From an uncultured Eggerthellaceae bacterium (lineage in GTDB: Bacteria > Actinomycetota > Coriobacteriia > Coriobacteriales > Eggerthellaceae): a stretch of 64,000 bases of DNA. The position numbers and the translations under genes are program-made. This document shows positions 51,404 to 59,732 of this stretch, piece after piece. The notes below the pieces were generated by a model. It was not told the origin of the DNA. It ran no database searches and saw nothing but the letters and a program-made list of their open reading frames with translations. The stretch is taken from assembly GCA_910588945.1 (NCBI GenBank), contig CAJUSF010000041.1, forward strand, positions 1 through 64,000. The letters are read 5' to 3'. Numbering within the stretch: position 1 is the first letter of the stretch; every line of letters starts with the position of its first letter.

Positions 51404-54328
51404 CTACATCCCTCCTTTGTTAGGCATATTTACGCCGAAGTCTTGCATGTCGGATTGAAGCTGCTCACGTGTAAGCGGCAGGAAGACGCGCAGATCCTCG
51501 CTGGTCATGCAGATATTGTCAGGAGCACCTTCTTCAGCCTTGTAGACTTTACAAAGACCGCCAAAGTTGTCGGTACCCACAGCCGGGTCGTATGGGCCAT
51601 TGTTCTCGAAGAGAATGTTGCAGTTCGCATCGAGCGCACCGTGCAGATCGTCGGTGGCCGCACGCTCCGGGAACCACCAGTCATGCTCAACATGGACGGT
51701 ATCAGGCTTAATAGCATTGGTCAGATTCGCCCGCTGACGAATGCGATCCACATACGTCTCGATCCAACACCAATCGTCCTGCTCGATTCCGAGCTTTGCC
51801 GCGGTCTCAGGATTGATATCCATCGTCGGGAACATATGGACCTCGCGCATCCATGGAGAGTTGCGATACTCAGTGTGGAAAAATGCGTGAGAGCGCCCGC
51901 CCGTGATCAGCGTATAAGGATACTCATCGGTCAGATCCGGACGCGAAACCTTCGTGATGGGCGGCTCGATATACATCGGAAGCGGGCCGTTGCCATATAG
52001 CAGCAAGTCTTCGCTCCAAAGCTCCATCTTGCCGTTGTCAGACTGCGGATGAGCCGGAATCTGCGTACCGTCGGGAAGCGTTGTTCCCGGGAAGCGATAA
52101 ACCGACCCCATCTTGTTTCCGCGATACATCGTGTTGAAGCCGGGGCGGAAATCGCTCGTCTTGCGCATGAATCCTGTTTCGTATTTCGGCTTGCCGCCGC
52201 GCACGTCTGTCATCTGGACACCAGTCACAGAGATACGGTTGCGGAAATCCTCGAAGCTTGCGCAGGACAGCTGTGGTGGTAGCGTTGCTGGGCCTTTCAC
52301 CATGTAATCGAAGAACTCGTATTTGTCCTTCCAGTACATATCGACATCCATGTACTTTGCGAATTCAAAGCAGATGTCCATGTCGTCTTTCGCCTCACCG
52401 AGCGGCGCATGGAAAGGCTGACGAATAAGATAGGTGTGGCTAGTGGGATACCCATGACCCGAGTGCGCCCACTCAACGCGGTCGACCTCGTTTGGATGGG
52501 CTGCCGGCAAGATGATGTCGGCAAGTTCGCCTGAGGGCGTCATGAAGATATCCACGTTCACGAAGAAATCCAGATTCTTGAATCCCTCGATGATCTCCTT
52601 GCCACCCTCAATGGACAGGATCGGCTCGGAGGTCTGCTGCCAATAACCGTGGATCTGGAACGGATCGCCCTTTGCCATTGCTTTCGTGGTAACAGCACCA
52701 AATCCGCCTTGTTGACCATAAATTACCTGACCGCCGGAGTTCTGCGTTATCTCTTTAAGCTCGCCTGTTGCGTCATCTGCCTGCAAGATCTGCTGGTAGC
52801 CGGTGTTCTGACAAACGGAGAGCTTCTTGATGTTCATCGCTGTCTGTTTGCGGCGAGCGCCCATGCGTCCCTGCTGGTTTGGAACAACATCGAACATGAA
52901 AGAGTCATATCCGGTAGCAGGTTCGCGTCCAATGTTCTGGCCACCTTTGGTGTCGAAGTTACCAGCAAGGGCCATCATAATGGTGAACGCTTGAGAGATA
53001 CCCGAGGTGTTAATCGAGAACTCAACCTTCTGACCGCGCGTGAAGCATGCATGAGGACTGGCATCGATGTATGTGCCGATCGCCTTTTGAATGCGATCGG
53101 CATCAAGCTCGCAGAACTCTGCAGCGCGCTCGACTGTCCATGGGGTCACATGCTCAACAAGCAGATCCCACGCGGTACGATAGGTCTTGCCGTTGATCTC
53201 ACGGCCCTTTCCATCCGGGGTCGTAAGCGCCGGAACCGCACCCTCTACGATGTTGCCGGCCTCATCAAGCCACTGGAATGCCCTCGCGCCACCTACACCG
53301 TTTTTGTCCTGCCAGTCACCCGACCAGTAAATGAGCTGATCATGAGCCTCATCCCAAGCAGGGTAAAGCTCGACATTGCCGCCCTCAGCGATCATCGACT
53401 GGCGAAGCTGATATCCAGAACCGTTGCCGTTTTCGTCCTTCTCATCAATGAAGAACGGGGCATTGGTGTAATAACGCGCGAAATCGGTAGCGCATTTCTC
53501 TGAGCTGATAATCTCGTTGATAAACGCGAGTACGAGCGCCATGTCCGACCCAGGGCGGATCGGAAGCCATTGGTCAGCCTTTGCTGCTGTACAGGTGAAA
53601 CGCGGATCGACGCAGATAACCTGAGCACCACGCTCCTGCGCGCGCTTGACAGTCAACCAGTCGTAGTAGCCGCGGCTTCTCTCCTGGCGACACCAAATGA
53701 GTATGCAATCGGTGTTGTTGCCATCCCAGCCGGTGTACTGCGTCTCATCGCCATAGAGACGCTGGCTTGTGAAGTAGCTTCCCACCCAGCAAAGGTTACC
53801 CACACCAAATGTGGCGGTGGAGCCAAGCTCCAACCAAAGCTTGTTGATCGCTTGGAACTGCAACATATCGCGGCCGGTACCGTACTGATGAGCAATCGTA
53901 TGCCAGCCGAATTCGTTGCCGATCTGGGTGAACTTCTCGGCGGCCTCCTGATAGGCCTCATCCCAAGTGATGCGCTTCCATTGACCCGAGCCTTTTTCAC
54001 CAACACGACGCTGCGGGTAGCGAACGCGCGTCGGATTGTAGAGCTCCTGCGAAATAGCGAATGCGCGCCCGCACAGTGTTCCCTCACTGAATAGATCGGG
54101 ATTGCCCTCGATTTTGGTCAGGCGCCCGTCCTCGACAGTGCCGAACAACGCGCAGCGTCCGTAGCATTGACGACACGCGCTCGGGATGACCTGTACATCA
54201 TCAGAAGTCACTGCATCTTCGACCACTTCATCAGCAAAATCAGCATCAGCAACTCCAAGCACCATTGCCGATGCCGAGGCCACAGCACTTGCTTTGATGA
54301 AATCACGGCGACTCAACTTCAAAGACAT
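51404..54328 (-). CDS. Large Tat-exported DmsA-like molybdopterin oxidoreductase
   Basis: 974 residues, long for the family. A twin-arginine signal SRRDFIKASAVASASA is followed by Cys52, Cys55, Cys59 and Cys86 for a 4Fe-4S cluster. A candidate molybdenum ligand is Cys180 in GNLCWVG, not the usual Ser of DMSO reductase. An insertion of about 80 residues around 300-385 and a long C-terminal region with HVEHDWWFPERAA set it apart. The length, Tat signal and anchoring partners recall the Coriobacteria-specific reductases that include catechol dehydroxylases; the substrate is unknown. Confidence 0.85.
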   Translation of the reverse strand: MSLKLSRRDFIKASAVASASAMVLGVADADFADEVVEDAVTSDDVQVIPSACRQCYGRCALFGTVEDGRLTKIEGNPDLFSEGTLCGRAFAISQELYNPTRVRYPQRRVGEKGSGQWKRITWDEAYQEAAEKFTQIGNEFGWHTIAHQYGTGRDMLQFQAINKLWLELGSTATFGVGNLCWVGSYFTSQRLYGDETQYTGWDGNNTDCILIWCRQERSRGYYDWLTVKRAQERGAQVICVDPRFTCTAAKADQWLPIRPGSDMALVLAFINEIISSEKCATDFARYYTNAPFFIDEKDENGNGSGYQLRQSMIAEGGNVELYPAWDEAHDQLIYWSGDWQDKNGVGGARAFQWLDEAGNIVEGAVPALTTPDGKGREINGKTYRTAWDLLVEHVTPWTVERAAEFCELDADRIQKAIGTYIDASPHACFTRGQKVEFSINTSGISQAFTIMMALAGNFDTKGGQNIGREPATGYDSFMFDVVPNQQGRMGARRKQTAMNIKKLSVCQNTGYQQILQADDATGELKEITQNSGGQVIYGQQGGFGAVTTKAMAKGDPFQIHGYWQQTSEPILSIEGGKEIIEGFKNLDFFVNVDIFMTPSGELADIILPAAHPNEVDRVEWAHSGHGYPTSHTYLIRQPFHAPLGEAKDDMDICFEFAKYMDVDMYWKDKYEFFDYMVKGPATLPPQLSCASFEDFRNRISVTGVQMTDVRGGKPKYETGFMRKTSDFRPGFNTMYRGNKMGSVYRFPGTTLPDGTQIPAHPQSDNGKMELWSEDLLLYGNGPLPMYIEPPITKVSRPDLTDEYPYTLITGGRSHAFFHTEYRNSPWMREVHMFPTMDINPETAAKLGIEQDDWCWIETYVDRIRQRANLTNAIKPDTVHVEHDWWFPERAATDDLHGALDANCNILFENNGPYDPAVGTDNFGGLCKVYKAEEGAPDNICMTSEDLRVFLPLTREQLQSDMQDFGVNMPNKGGM

Positions 54329-54375
54329 TTCCTCATCCTCCCTCTCTTCTTTCTCCCTTTTTCTCCTCCTGATTA

Positions 54376-54442
54376 AGTTGCATAGTTTACTAATTATTAG
54401 CTATGCAACTATTGTTAGCGCAATAGTAGCATAGTCAATAGT
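54376..54442. promoter_or_regulatory. Cluster of palindromes upstream of the dms-like operon
   Basis: AGTTGCATAG and CTATGCAACT (54376-54385, 54401-54410) form a perfect 10 bp inverted repeat with 15 bp between. Overlapping it ACTATTG and CAATAGT (54408-54427) form a second, and CAATAGT recurs at 54436-54442. It is the likely promoter and regulator-binding region of the operon starting at 54328. No regulator gene is adjacent. Confidence 0.55.
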
Positions 54443-54598
54443 TTGGAAACAAGAGCGATCTTGGGGAAGATTTGCAGAGAACACCGATAGACCCTGCATC
54501 TGTCTTGATGAAATGGGAAAAACATCCCTGTATCGACGATCTATCTGAAGCTCATTCGGAACCAACAAACTCGGGATGCCGTTCGCAAAGTTTTGGTG

Positions 54599-54626
54599 TT
54601 GCAAAAATGGAAAATGAGAGTATTAT
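54599..54626 (+). promoter_or_regulatory. tRNA promoter
   Basis: TTGCAA and TATTAT are 16 bp apart, about 30 bp upstream of the tRNA, a good sigma-A type match. Confidence 0.6.
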
Positions 54627-54633
54627 AGATACT

Positions 54634-54650
54634 CACCTGTTTTTCAGGTG
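54634..54650 (+). repeat. Hairpin in the pre-tRNA leader
   Basis: CACCTG-TTTTT-CAGGTG forms a short perfect stem five bases before the mature tRNA. It may influence RNase P processing or early termination. Confidence 0.5.
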
Positions 54651-54655
54651 CATAT

Positions 54656-54732
54656 TGCGGGGTGGAGCAGTCTGGTAGCTCGCCGGGCTCATAACCCGGA
54701 GGTCGTTGGTTCAAATCCAGCCCCCGCGACCA
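54656..54732 (+). tRNA. Initiator tRNA-fMet (CAT)
   Basis: 77 nt with encoded CCA. The anticodon loop CTCATAA sits on a stem with three consecutive G-C pairs (CCGGG/CCCGG), the hallmark of initiator tRNA. The acceptor runs TGCGGGG against CCCCGCG, giving a U1-G72 wobble where E. coli has a C1-A72 mismatch. D and T arms are normal (GTTGG TTCAAAT CCAGC). Confidence 0.97.
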
Positions 54733-54740
54733 GAAATCAA

Positions 54741-54769
54741 AGCCCCGAACGTTGTTTCGGGGCTTTTTT
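54741..54769 (+). terminator. Rho-independent terminator after tRNA-fMet
   Basis: AGCCCCGAA and TTCGGGGCT form a 9 bp GC-rich stem with a 6 nt loop, followed by six T. It is the clearest terminator in the window. Confidence 0.92.
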
Positions 54770-54786
54770 CACCATAAGGAACACCG

Positions 54787-55128
54787 ATGGAACTAGCAGA
54801 CTCTCTTTCAGTTGCAAAGCTCAAAGCTATGTCACAAAGCATGTATGATGGGCTTGTCAAGGCCGTTGTTGATGTCGAAAAACGCATCATGATGATAGAT
54901 GCACCTATGCACGTGGATGAAGAACAGGCTCTCTTAGAAATGGGCTCTCTTCAGCAAAACCTATGGGGTATCAATTTGTATCCAGATGACTATGGAACAG
55001 ATGAGTTTATTGAGTTTGACTCGATGATTAATATCCGACCCTCACAAAACAACAGATCACGTGATGTTGAAGATCAAGCGATGCGCAAGCACATTGAAGA
55101 GATCGTCAGCGAGATCATCCATGACTAA
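54787..55128 (+). CDS. DUF5674-like protein
   Basis: 113 residues, acidic, soluble. The stretch LWGINLYPDDYGTDEFIEF then SMINIRPSQNNRSRDVED looks like the conserved core of DUF5674 proteins as I remember it; not verified. A small helical protein overlaps its end by 8 bp, and the pair is reminiscent of a two-gene toxin-antitoxin or regulatory module. Function unknown. Confidence 0.65.
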   Translation: MELADSLSVAKLKAMSQSMYDGLVKAVVDVEKRIMMIDAPMHVDEEQALLEMGSLQQNLWGINLYPDDYGTDEFIEFDSMINIRPSQNNRSRDVEDQAMRKHIEEIVSEIIHD

Positions 55129-55456
55129 ATATCAAATCGATCGCCAAATCTGGGCGCAATACACCATTTTCGAACAAATGGGTAACATCGCTTCAGAGGT
55201 TGGAAGAGCAATCAATGCGCAAAGATCTGGAAACACCAAGCGATTTATTGGAGCGTTTGATCGCGCTCTTGACCTGATTGATGCCACTGTAGAGATTTTA
55301 GCGAAAGAGCACTCTCCCCGTCTTCGCGAAGTGCTTCTTGCTCGAGAGGAGTTTACCCGTCTCTTCTTTGATGGAACGTTCGACTCTGATGCAGAGGCAA
55401 TTGAGCGCTACTTCATGACTTTTGCAATTGCAGCAAGAAAGTCTGCCAACATCTGA
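55121..55456 (+). CDS. Small helical partner of the DUF5674-like protein
   Basis: 111 residues from ATG 55121, overlapping the previous stop (ATGACTAA). It is largely helical (QMGNIASEVGRAINAQR, later RALDLIDATVEILAKEH) and resembles helix-bundle proteins that bind nucleotides or partner toxins, without a clear family. Because of the overlap it is surely co-translated with its neighbour. Confidence 0.65.
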   Translation: MTKYQIDRQIWAQYTIFEQMGNIASEVGRAINAQRSGNTKRFIGAFDRALDLIDATVEILAKEHSPRLREVLLAREEFTRLFFDGTFDSDAEAIERYFMTFAIAARKSANI

Positions 55457-55470
55457 TCCGCATAGCAGAT

Positions 55471-55530
55471 ACCTGTCAGCGCCACAGGTGCCATTAGATG
55501 TGACCCTTTGGCACGTGCTTGCCCCAAAGG
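55471..55530. promoter_or_regulatory. Two inverted repeats covering the fic start
   Basis: ACCTGT/ACAGGT (55471-55476 and 55483-55488) and CCTTTGG/CCAAAGG (55505-55511 and 55524-55530) lie one after the other; the second contains the TTG start codon in its 5' arm. An mRNA hairpin could hold down translation of the Fic protein. Confidence 0.45.
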
Positions 55531-56497
55531 CAAGCAAGCGTTATACCTAGAAGCGCGCCCCGACGTGCTGGAAAAGCTCTGCACCTCAGCAAAGATACGG
55601 TCGACAGATGCTTCCAATCGAATCGAAGGTATAAGCACAACAGATAAACGCCTTAAGGATCTGCTGGTCGATAAAAGTGAGCCCGCTACTCGAGCCGAGC
55701 AAGATATTGCCGGATATCGTGATGTCCTGGCCTTTGTCCACGAAAACTACGAGCACATGCGGATAACCCCGAACGTTATCCTACAGATGCATGCAATGCT
55801 TTATCGATATTCAGGTTATGCTTTCGCGGGCGTTTGGAAAGGCAGCGACAACTCAATTGTGGAACGCGATGCGGATGGTGTTGAACACGTCCGATTTAAG
55901 CCCCTGCCAGCAGTTGCGGTGCCAGAAGCAATGGAGGAGCTGTGTTCAAGTTATGCCGCAGGCGTAGAAAGTGAGATCGTAGACCCCTTGATTCTCATCG
56001 CGCGCTTTGTCTTCGATTTCGTGAGCATTCATCCATTCACTGATGGCAATGGGAGAATGAGCCGACTCTTGATGTTGCTTCTTTTATATCAAAACGGTTA
56101 TCTGGCAGGAAAATACGTAAGCATCGAAGACGAAATCAATCGGACGCGTGACTCGTATTACGAAGCCCTTGCCGCAAGTTCTGAAGGCTGGGGCGACGGA
56201 GAGGCGGACTATGTCCCGTTTATCAACTATCTTTTGGGAATAGAAATAGCGGTGTACGCCGATTTCGAGTCGAGAGTGTCGGGGTTGCTTGGTGGATCCA
56301 AGAGCAAGGCTGAACGCGTAGAAGAGTGCCTTGAGAACTCATTGGGCCCAATTAAGAAATCGGACATTGTGAGGGAATGCCCTGATATATCGGTTACAAC
56401 CATCGAGCGCGTACTCAAGAAACTCCTAGATGATGGCAAGATCGAGAAGATCAGTGGTGGCCGCTCCACTGCTTATGTCTGGAGTGGTTCGAGATAG
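55508..56497 (+). CDS. Canonical Fic-family AMP-transferase
   Basis: 329 residues starting at a TTG; no ATG is available after the in-frame stop at 55463, so the start is uncertain. The N-terminal inhibitory motif DASNRIEG and the catalytic motif HPFTDGNGRMSR (near residue 178) are both intact, unlike in the Fic-fold protein of the conjugative element. A winged-helix domain ends the protein (IKKSDIVRECPDISVTTIER). Fic proteins of this type modify target proteins with AMP; target unknown. Confidence 0.88.
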   Translation: MARACPKGKQALYLEARPDVLEKLCTSAKIRSTDASNRIEGISTTDKRLKDLLVDKSEPATRAEQDIAGYRDVLAFVHENYEHMRITPNVILQMHAMLYRYSGYAFAGVWKGSDNSIVERDADGVEHVRFKPLPAVAVPEAMEELCSSYAAGVESEIVDPLILIARFVFDFVSIHPFTDGNGRMSRLLMLLLLYQNGYLAGKYVSIEDEINRTRDSYYEALAASSEGWGDGEADYVPFINYLLGIEIAVYADFESRVSGLLGGSKSKAERVEECLENSLGPIKKSDIVRECPDISVTTIERVLKKLLDDGKIEKISGGRSTAYVWSGSR

Positions 56498-56545
56498 ATG
56501 TTAGATGTTTTCTGGATCTCCGTTCTATTGTGGGACAAGCTTTGC

Positions 56546-56603
56546 GTCCACTTGACGCACGTCCACTTGACACACACGCTTGACACACGTCCACTTAGCG
56601 CGC
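56546..56603 (+). repeat. Four degenerate short direct repeats
   Basis: Units of 11-17 bp built on GTCCACTTGACGCAC follow one another directly: 56546-56560, 56561-56577, a shortened unit at 56578-56588 and a diverged one at 56589-56603. They lie in the 223 bp gap between fic and the hydrolase. No open frame or hairpin is obvious. Confidence 0.6.
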
Positions 56604-56720
56604 GTTAACCCGCCGCGGCCTGCTGTACCCGGCATACCTCTAATCCTGAATCGACCCTTCTCAAAACAAGTCAACGGCATATCCTGAAGGAGACAGCAGA
56701 ATCCTCAATGCGGAGGCAAC

Positions 56721-57533
56721 ATGCAGGAAAAGACATACACGACAGAACTCGGCAAAATCGTCTACTGGCGCAGCGACGCAACTGATCCGAGCAAGCCTTG
56801 GATCATCTTCCTTCCCGGACTTACAGCCGATCACAGGCTCTTCGACAAGCAGGTCGTGCATTTCAAAGACATGGCGAATCTTTTGGTATGGGATCCGCCT
56901 TCGCATGGAATATCGCGACCATTCCCTTTGAAATGGACCATGGATGACCTTGCGAAGTGGTTGCATCAGATCTGTGGATACGAAGGCATAGACAAACCCA
57001 TCTTGGTAGGCCAGTCGATGGGCGGCTACGCTGCACAGGCCTACATGAATATCTTCCCCGACAGCGTATCCGGATTTGTATCCATCGACTCTTGCCCCCT
57101 TAAACGCTGCTATTTCACAAGCTGTGAGCTTATGCTGCTAAAGCACACCAAGCTCATGTACCTCTCAATTCCTTGGAAACTGCTCATCGCTTGGGGTTCT
57201 ACAGGATGTGCCACATCTGAATACGGGCAGGCGCTCATGAGAAAGATGATGGAAAGCTACAGCAAGCATGAATATTGTGACTTGGCAGCCCATGGGTATC
57301 GCATTGTAGCCGAGGCGGTGGAAAGCGGAAGAGATTTCGATATATCATGCCCGGCTCTGCTTTTATGCGGCACGAAAGACATGGCGGGTTCCGCCAAGAA
57401 CTACAACAAGAGGTGGACAAACGCCGCAGGCATCCCGCTTCTTTGGATAGAAGGTGCAGGACACAACTCAAACACAGACGATCCCGAAGCCGTGAACAAG
57501 GCGATCGAGAACTTCATGGACGCGCTTTCTTAA
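56721..57533 (+). CDS. Alpha/beta-hydrolase
   Basis: 270 residues with the nucleophile elbow GQSMGG near residue 97, a gly-rich oxyanion region FLPGLTADHR near 30, an acid residue in CGTKDM and the catalytic His in GAGHNSN near the end. The fold is that of the serine esterase/haloperoxidase type. The stop overlaps the stop region of the TetR gene by 4 bp on the opposite strand. Substrate unknown. Confidence 0.9.
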   Translation: MQEKTYTTELGKIVYWRSDATDPSKPWIIFLPGLTADHRLFDKQVVHFKDMANLLVWDPPSHGISRPFPLKWTMDDLAKWLHQICGYEGIDKPILVGQSMGGYAAQAYMNIFPDSVSGFVSIDSCPLKRCYFTSCELMLLKHTKLMYLSIPWKLLIAWGSTGCATSEYGQALMRKMMESYSKHEYCDLAAHGYRIVAEAVESGRDFDISCPALLLCGTKDMAGSAKNYNKRWTNAAGIPLLWIEGAGHNSNTDDPEAVNKAIENFMDALS

Positions 57534-58174
57534 AGAAACTCCGGTTTGTAAGCCCAGCCCTTGAGAATCGCGCACCACTTGCGATATTCTTCGAGAAAAG
57601 CAGCAAGGTCAATGTGCTCTTTGGACGAGAGACGCTTATGCAGGTAACCATCCCCGAGCATGATGAGCATATCCAGAACCTCTCGAGGGTTCACCTCGTC
57701 GCGGAAACGAGAGAAATCGACATGGCCCATGAATCGTTCGTACATGATATCCATCTGCTCGTCATTCCATCGGTTCATGTCATCGCGAATATCCCGATGA
57801 TCCGGATAGAAGGCTCGAACGCTGAATTCGAACGCCCATGGCCATCGCGCGAGCGAGGCTAGCTTCTGCTCGCCTGCATAGAGGAGCACGTCGAAGAAAT
57901 CATCTATCGCGTAGTACTGCTCGTCGACGATGTAGTCAACCGTTCGCTCCATGAGAAACTCCATGGTGCGCTTGTACAAAGTACTTTTGTTGCGGAAGTA
58001 GAAAAAGAGAAGCCCCTTCGAGATATTCGCTTTGCGGGCGATATCCTCAGTGGATGCCTCCTTATAACTGTTACGCCCGAACCCTTCGATCGCCGCCTTC
58101 ATCATTCGCTCGCGCTGCTCTTCGGGAAGCTTGTTAAAGTCGCCGTGCTTGGCGCTCTCTCGTAAAGGCCTCAT
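57530..58174 (-). CDS. TetR-family repressor
   Basis: 214 residues. The N-terminal helix-turn-helix is clear (NSYKEASTEDIARKANISKG, LLFFYFRNKSTLY). The rest is a ligand-binding helical domain. A palindrome just upstream is probably its own operator. It is convergent with the hydrolase, so it may not control it. Confidence 0.9.
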   Translation of the reverse strand: MRPLRESAKHGDFNKLPEEQRERMMKAAIEGFGRNSYKEASTEDIARKANISKGLLFFYFRNKSTLYKRTMEFLMERTVDYIVDEQYYAIDDFFDVLLYAGEQKLASLARWPWAFEFSVRAFYPDHRDIRDDMNRWNDEQMDIMYERFMGHVDFSRFRDEVNPREVLDMLIMLGDGYLHKRLSSKEHIDLAAFLEEYRKWCAILKGWAYKPEFL

Positions 58175-58197
58175 TTGCGGAGCCTTTCTATTTTCCT

Positions 58198-58215
58198 ATT
58201 GACCCACTAGTCAAT
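58198..58215. promoter_or_regulatory. TetR-type operator
   Basis: ATTGAC-N6-GTCAAT forms an 18 bp palindrome 24 bp upstream of the tetR start, the usual place for autorepression. Confidence 0.6.
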
Positions 58216-58412
58216 GATAAGCTTACCGCAGAATAGCAATAATGTGGTCGCCTTGGCACGGCAAGATCGCGCGCTGCAGATATCCGCCGCTCAGGCTTCA
58301 TTCGTATCGAGTAATGAAAAATGAATCGCTATCGGGGATCTTTTGCTTACAATTGAGCCATTGGTTGATGTAACGGGTAGCCCCGACAGTCCTGAAAAGG
58401 AAGGTGCACAGA

Positions 58413-58859
58413 ATGGTCGAACAGCTCCGTCATCGCGAATTCATCGGATATCAAGTCTACACGACCCAACGCGCGCTCGCAAAGAGCCTCGACCACACCT
58501 TGTCCCCTTTCGGGATCACATCCGGACAGTGGAACGCTTTGAATCAACTGAACGAGAACGGCGCCATGACCCAAAAAGAGTTGGCCGACATCCTTAAGAA
58601 GGAACCGGCGACTGTCGCTCGCCTGCTCGATCGCCTTGTTAAGCGCGATCTTGTGAGGCGCACCACACACCCTGAGGACAGGCGCGCTAACATAATTGAG
58701 ATAACCCCTGCTGCTGTTGAGCTTCTTGAAGATATCGAACCTTGCGTCATCGCTCGTGCTGATCTCATCGCCCAAGGTATCTCCGACAAAGATCTCGACA
58801 CTTTTTTCACCGTTCTCAACACAGTGCGCGAAAACGCACAAGCATCATCAGGAGAATAG
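58413..58859 (+). CDS. MarR-family regulator
   Basis: 148 residues from ATG 58413 (AAGGAAGG upstream; a GTG three codons earlier is too close). Winged helix MTQKELADILKKEPATVARL then LDRLVKRDLVRRTTHPEDRR, flanked by dimerisation helices. No target gene lies next to it; the following small gene points the other way. Confidence 0.9.
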   Translation: MVEQLRHREFIGYQVYTTQRALAKSLDHTLSPFGITSGQWNALNQLNENGAMTQKELADILKKEPATVARLLDRLVKRDLVRRTTHPEDRRANIIEITPAAVELLEDIEPCVIARADLIAQGISDKDLDTFFTVLNTVRENAQASSGE

Positions 58860-58900
58860 AAACTCGCGGCCCCTTCTGCGGCTGCAAAAATGCAAAGTCC

Positions 58901-59167
58901 TTACGACTCTGATATGTATATCTTATTGCTGCGGGGAAATTCTCGCTTGAAAGCTGCTTTCAAAAGACGCTTGTCCGGCTTCGCATTCGCAAATAGTGTG
59001 GAAGAATCCTCGAAGCCATGCTCTTCAAGCACCCAGCCATTTTCATCATGGTGCAAGCTCACCGAACGATCACGCTTAAAGGTGAACAATGACACAGATC
59101 GGTGGTCTTTGTTCGCAGCAGCGTTCATCAATTTCGCTTGAGCTTGTTTTGCAGGCATAAGCTTCAT
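58901..59167 (-). CDS. Small unknown protein
   Basis: 88 residues from ATG 59167, which has AAGGAAG at the right distance (an earlier start at 59191 is less likely). Basic, soluble; contains VSLFTFKRDRSVSLHHDENG and ends with positively charged residues and KIYISES. No family recognised. It stands alone between marR and a short acidic gene. Confidence 0.6.
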   Translation of the reverse strand: MKLMPAKQAQAKLMNAAANKDHRSVSLFTFKRDRSVSLHHDENGWVLEEHGFEDSSTLFANAKPDKRLLKAAFKREFPRSNKIYISES

Positions 59168-59416
59168 TGCAACTTCCTTTTGAGTAGACACTCAAGATTG
59201 ACACTAAAGATCCGTTTTGCAGATCTGTGAAGAGGAACTGTCCTGAACATTTAGCGTTCTAGCAATGGCGCAACACATACGCGCCGGTAAAGCAAGCGAT
59301 GGCCACGCTGCAATGACAGGCGTCTCATAAAGAGCCGATACGCATCAAATGAGTCGCATCGGCTCTTGGATCCTCAAGATCGACACCTCTATCGATCTGG
59401 TCAGATTCTTGAAAGA

Positions 59417-59548
59417 CTAAGCGTCTTCGTCACGGACCTTCTTAGACTCGGCCTCTTGCTTTTTGGCCTCATCTACAGAGATCCCTTCCATCGTCTCACT
59501 CTCGAACGACTCAAAATCAATATCTTTGCCTAATTGCTCTTCTGCCAT
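59417..59548 (-). CDS. Acidic 43-residue microprotein
   Basis: An ATG with AAAGGGTGA upstream opens a 43-codon frame: MAEEQLGKDIDFESFES and a Lys/Glu-rich C-terminus ending DEDA. It is strongly acidic with no cysteines or membrane segment. The good ribosome site and codon pattern support it as real. Function unknown. The gaps 59168-59416 and 59549-59732 hold nothing else I recognise. Confidence 0.55.
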   Translation of the reverse strand: MAEEQLGKDIDFESFESETMEGISVDEAKKQEAESKKVRDEDA

Positions 59549-59732
59549 GATAGTTCACCCTTTCTGGTCTTTTGATCGATTGACTCTTGACAAACCTCAC
59601 GCTCTCAACGTTTCATCGGCTTATCGATCTGACACCATAATCGCTCGTTTTAGCATTGCGAAAGAACATGCAGAAGCTTTGTTTCTGGCAAGTTACTAAA
59701 AAGACGCGCAAGTGATATCTGATGACAGCAGA

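Noticed and set aside
52649..53503. Open frame on the plus strand opposite the large DmsA-like gene
   Set aside because: Antisense shadow of a well-supported gene with cofactor motifs; no ribosome site or domain seen.
54656..54732. tRNA-fMet as an attachment site for the conjugative element
   Set aside because: It is 25 kb from the element, ordinary chromosome-like genes lie between, and no repeat of its 3' end is seen elsewhere in the window.
56546..56603. Considered as a CRISPR array
   Set aside because: The repeat units are adjacent without spacers of constant length, are degenerate, and there are no cas genes.
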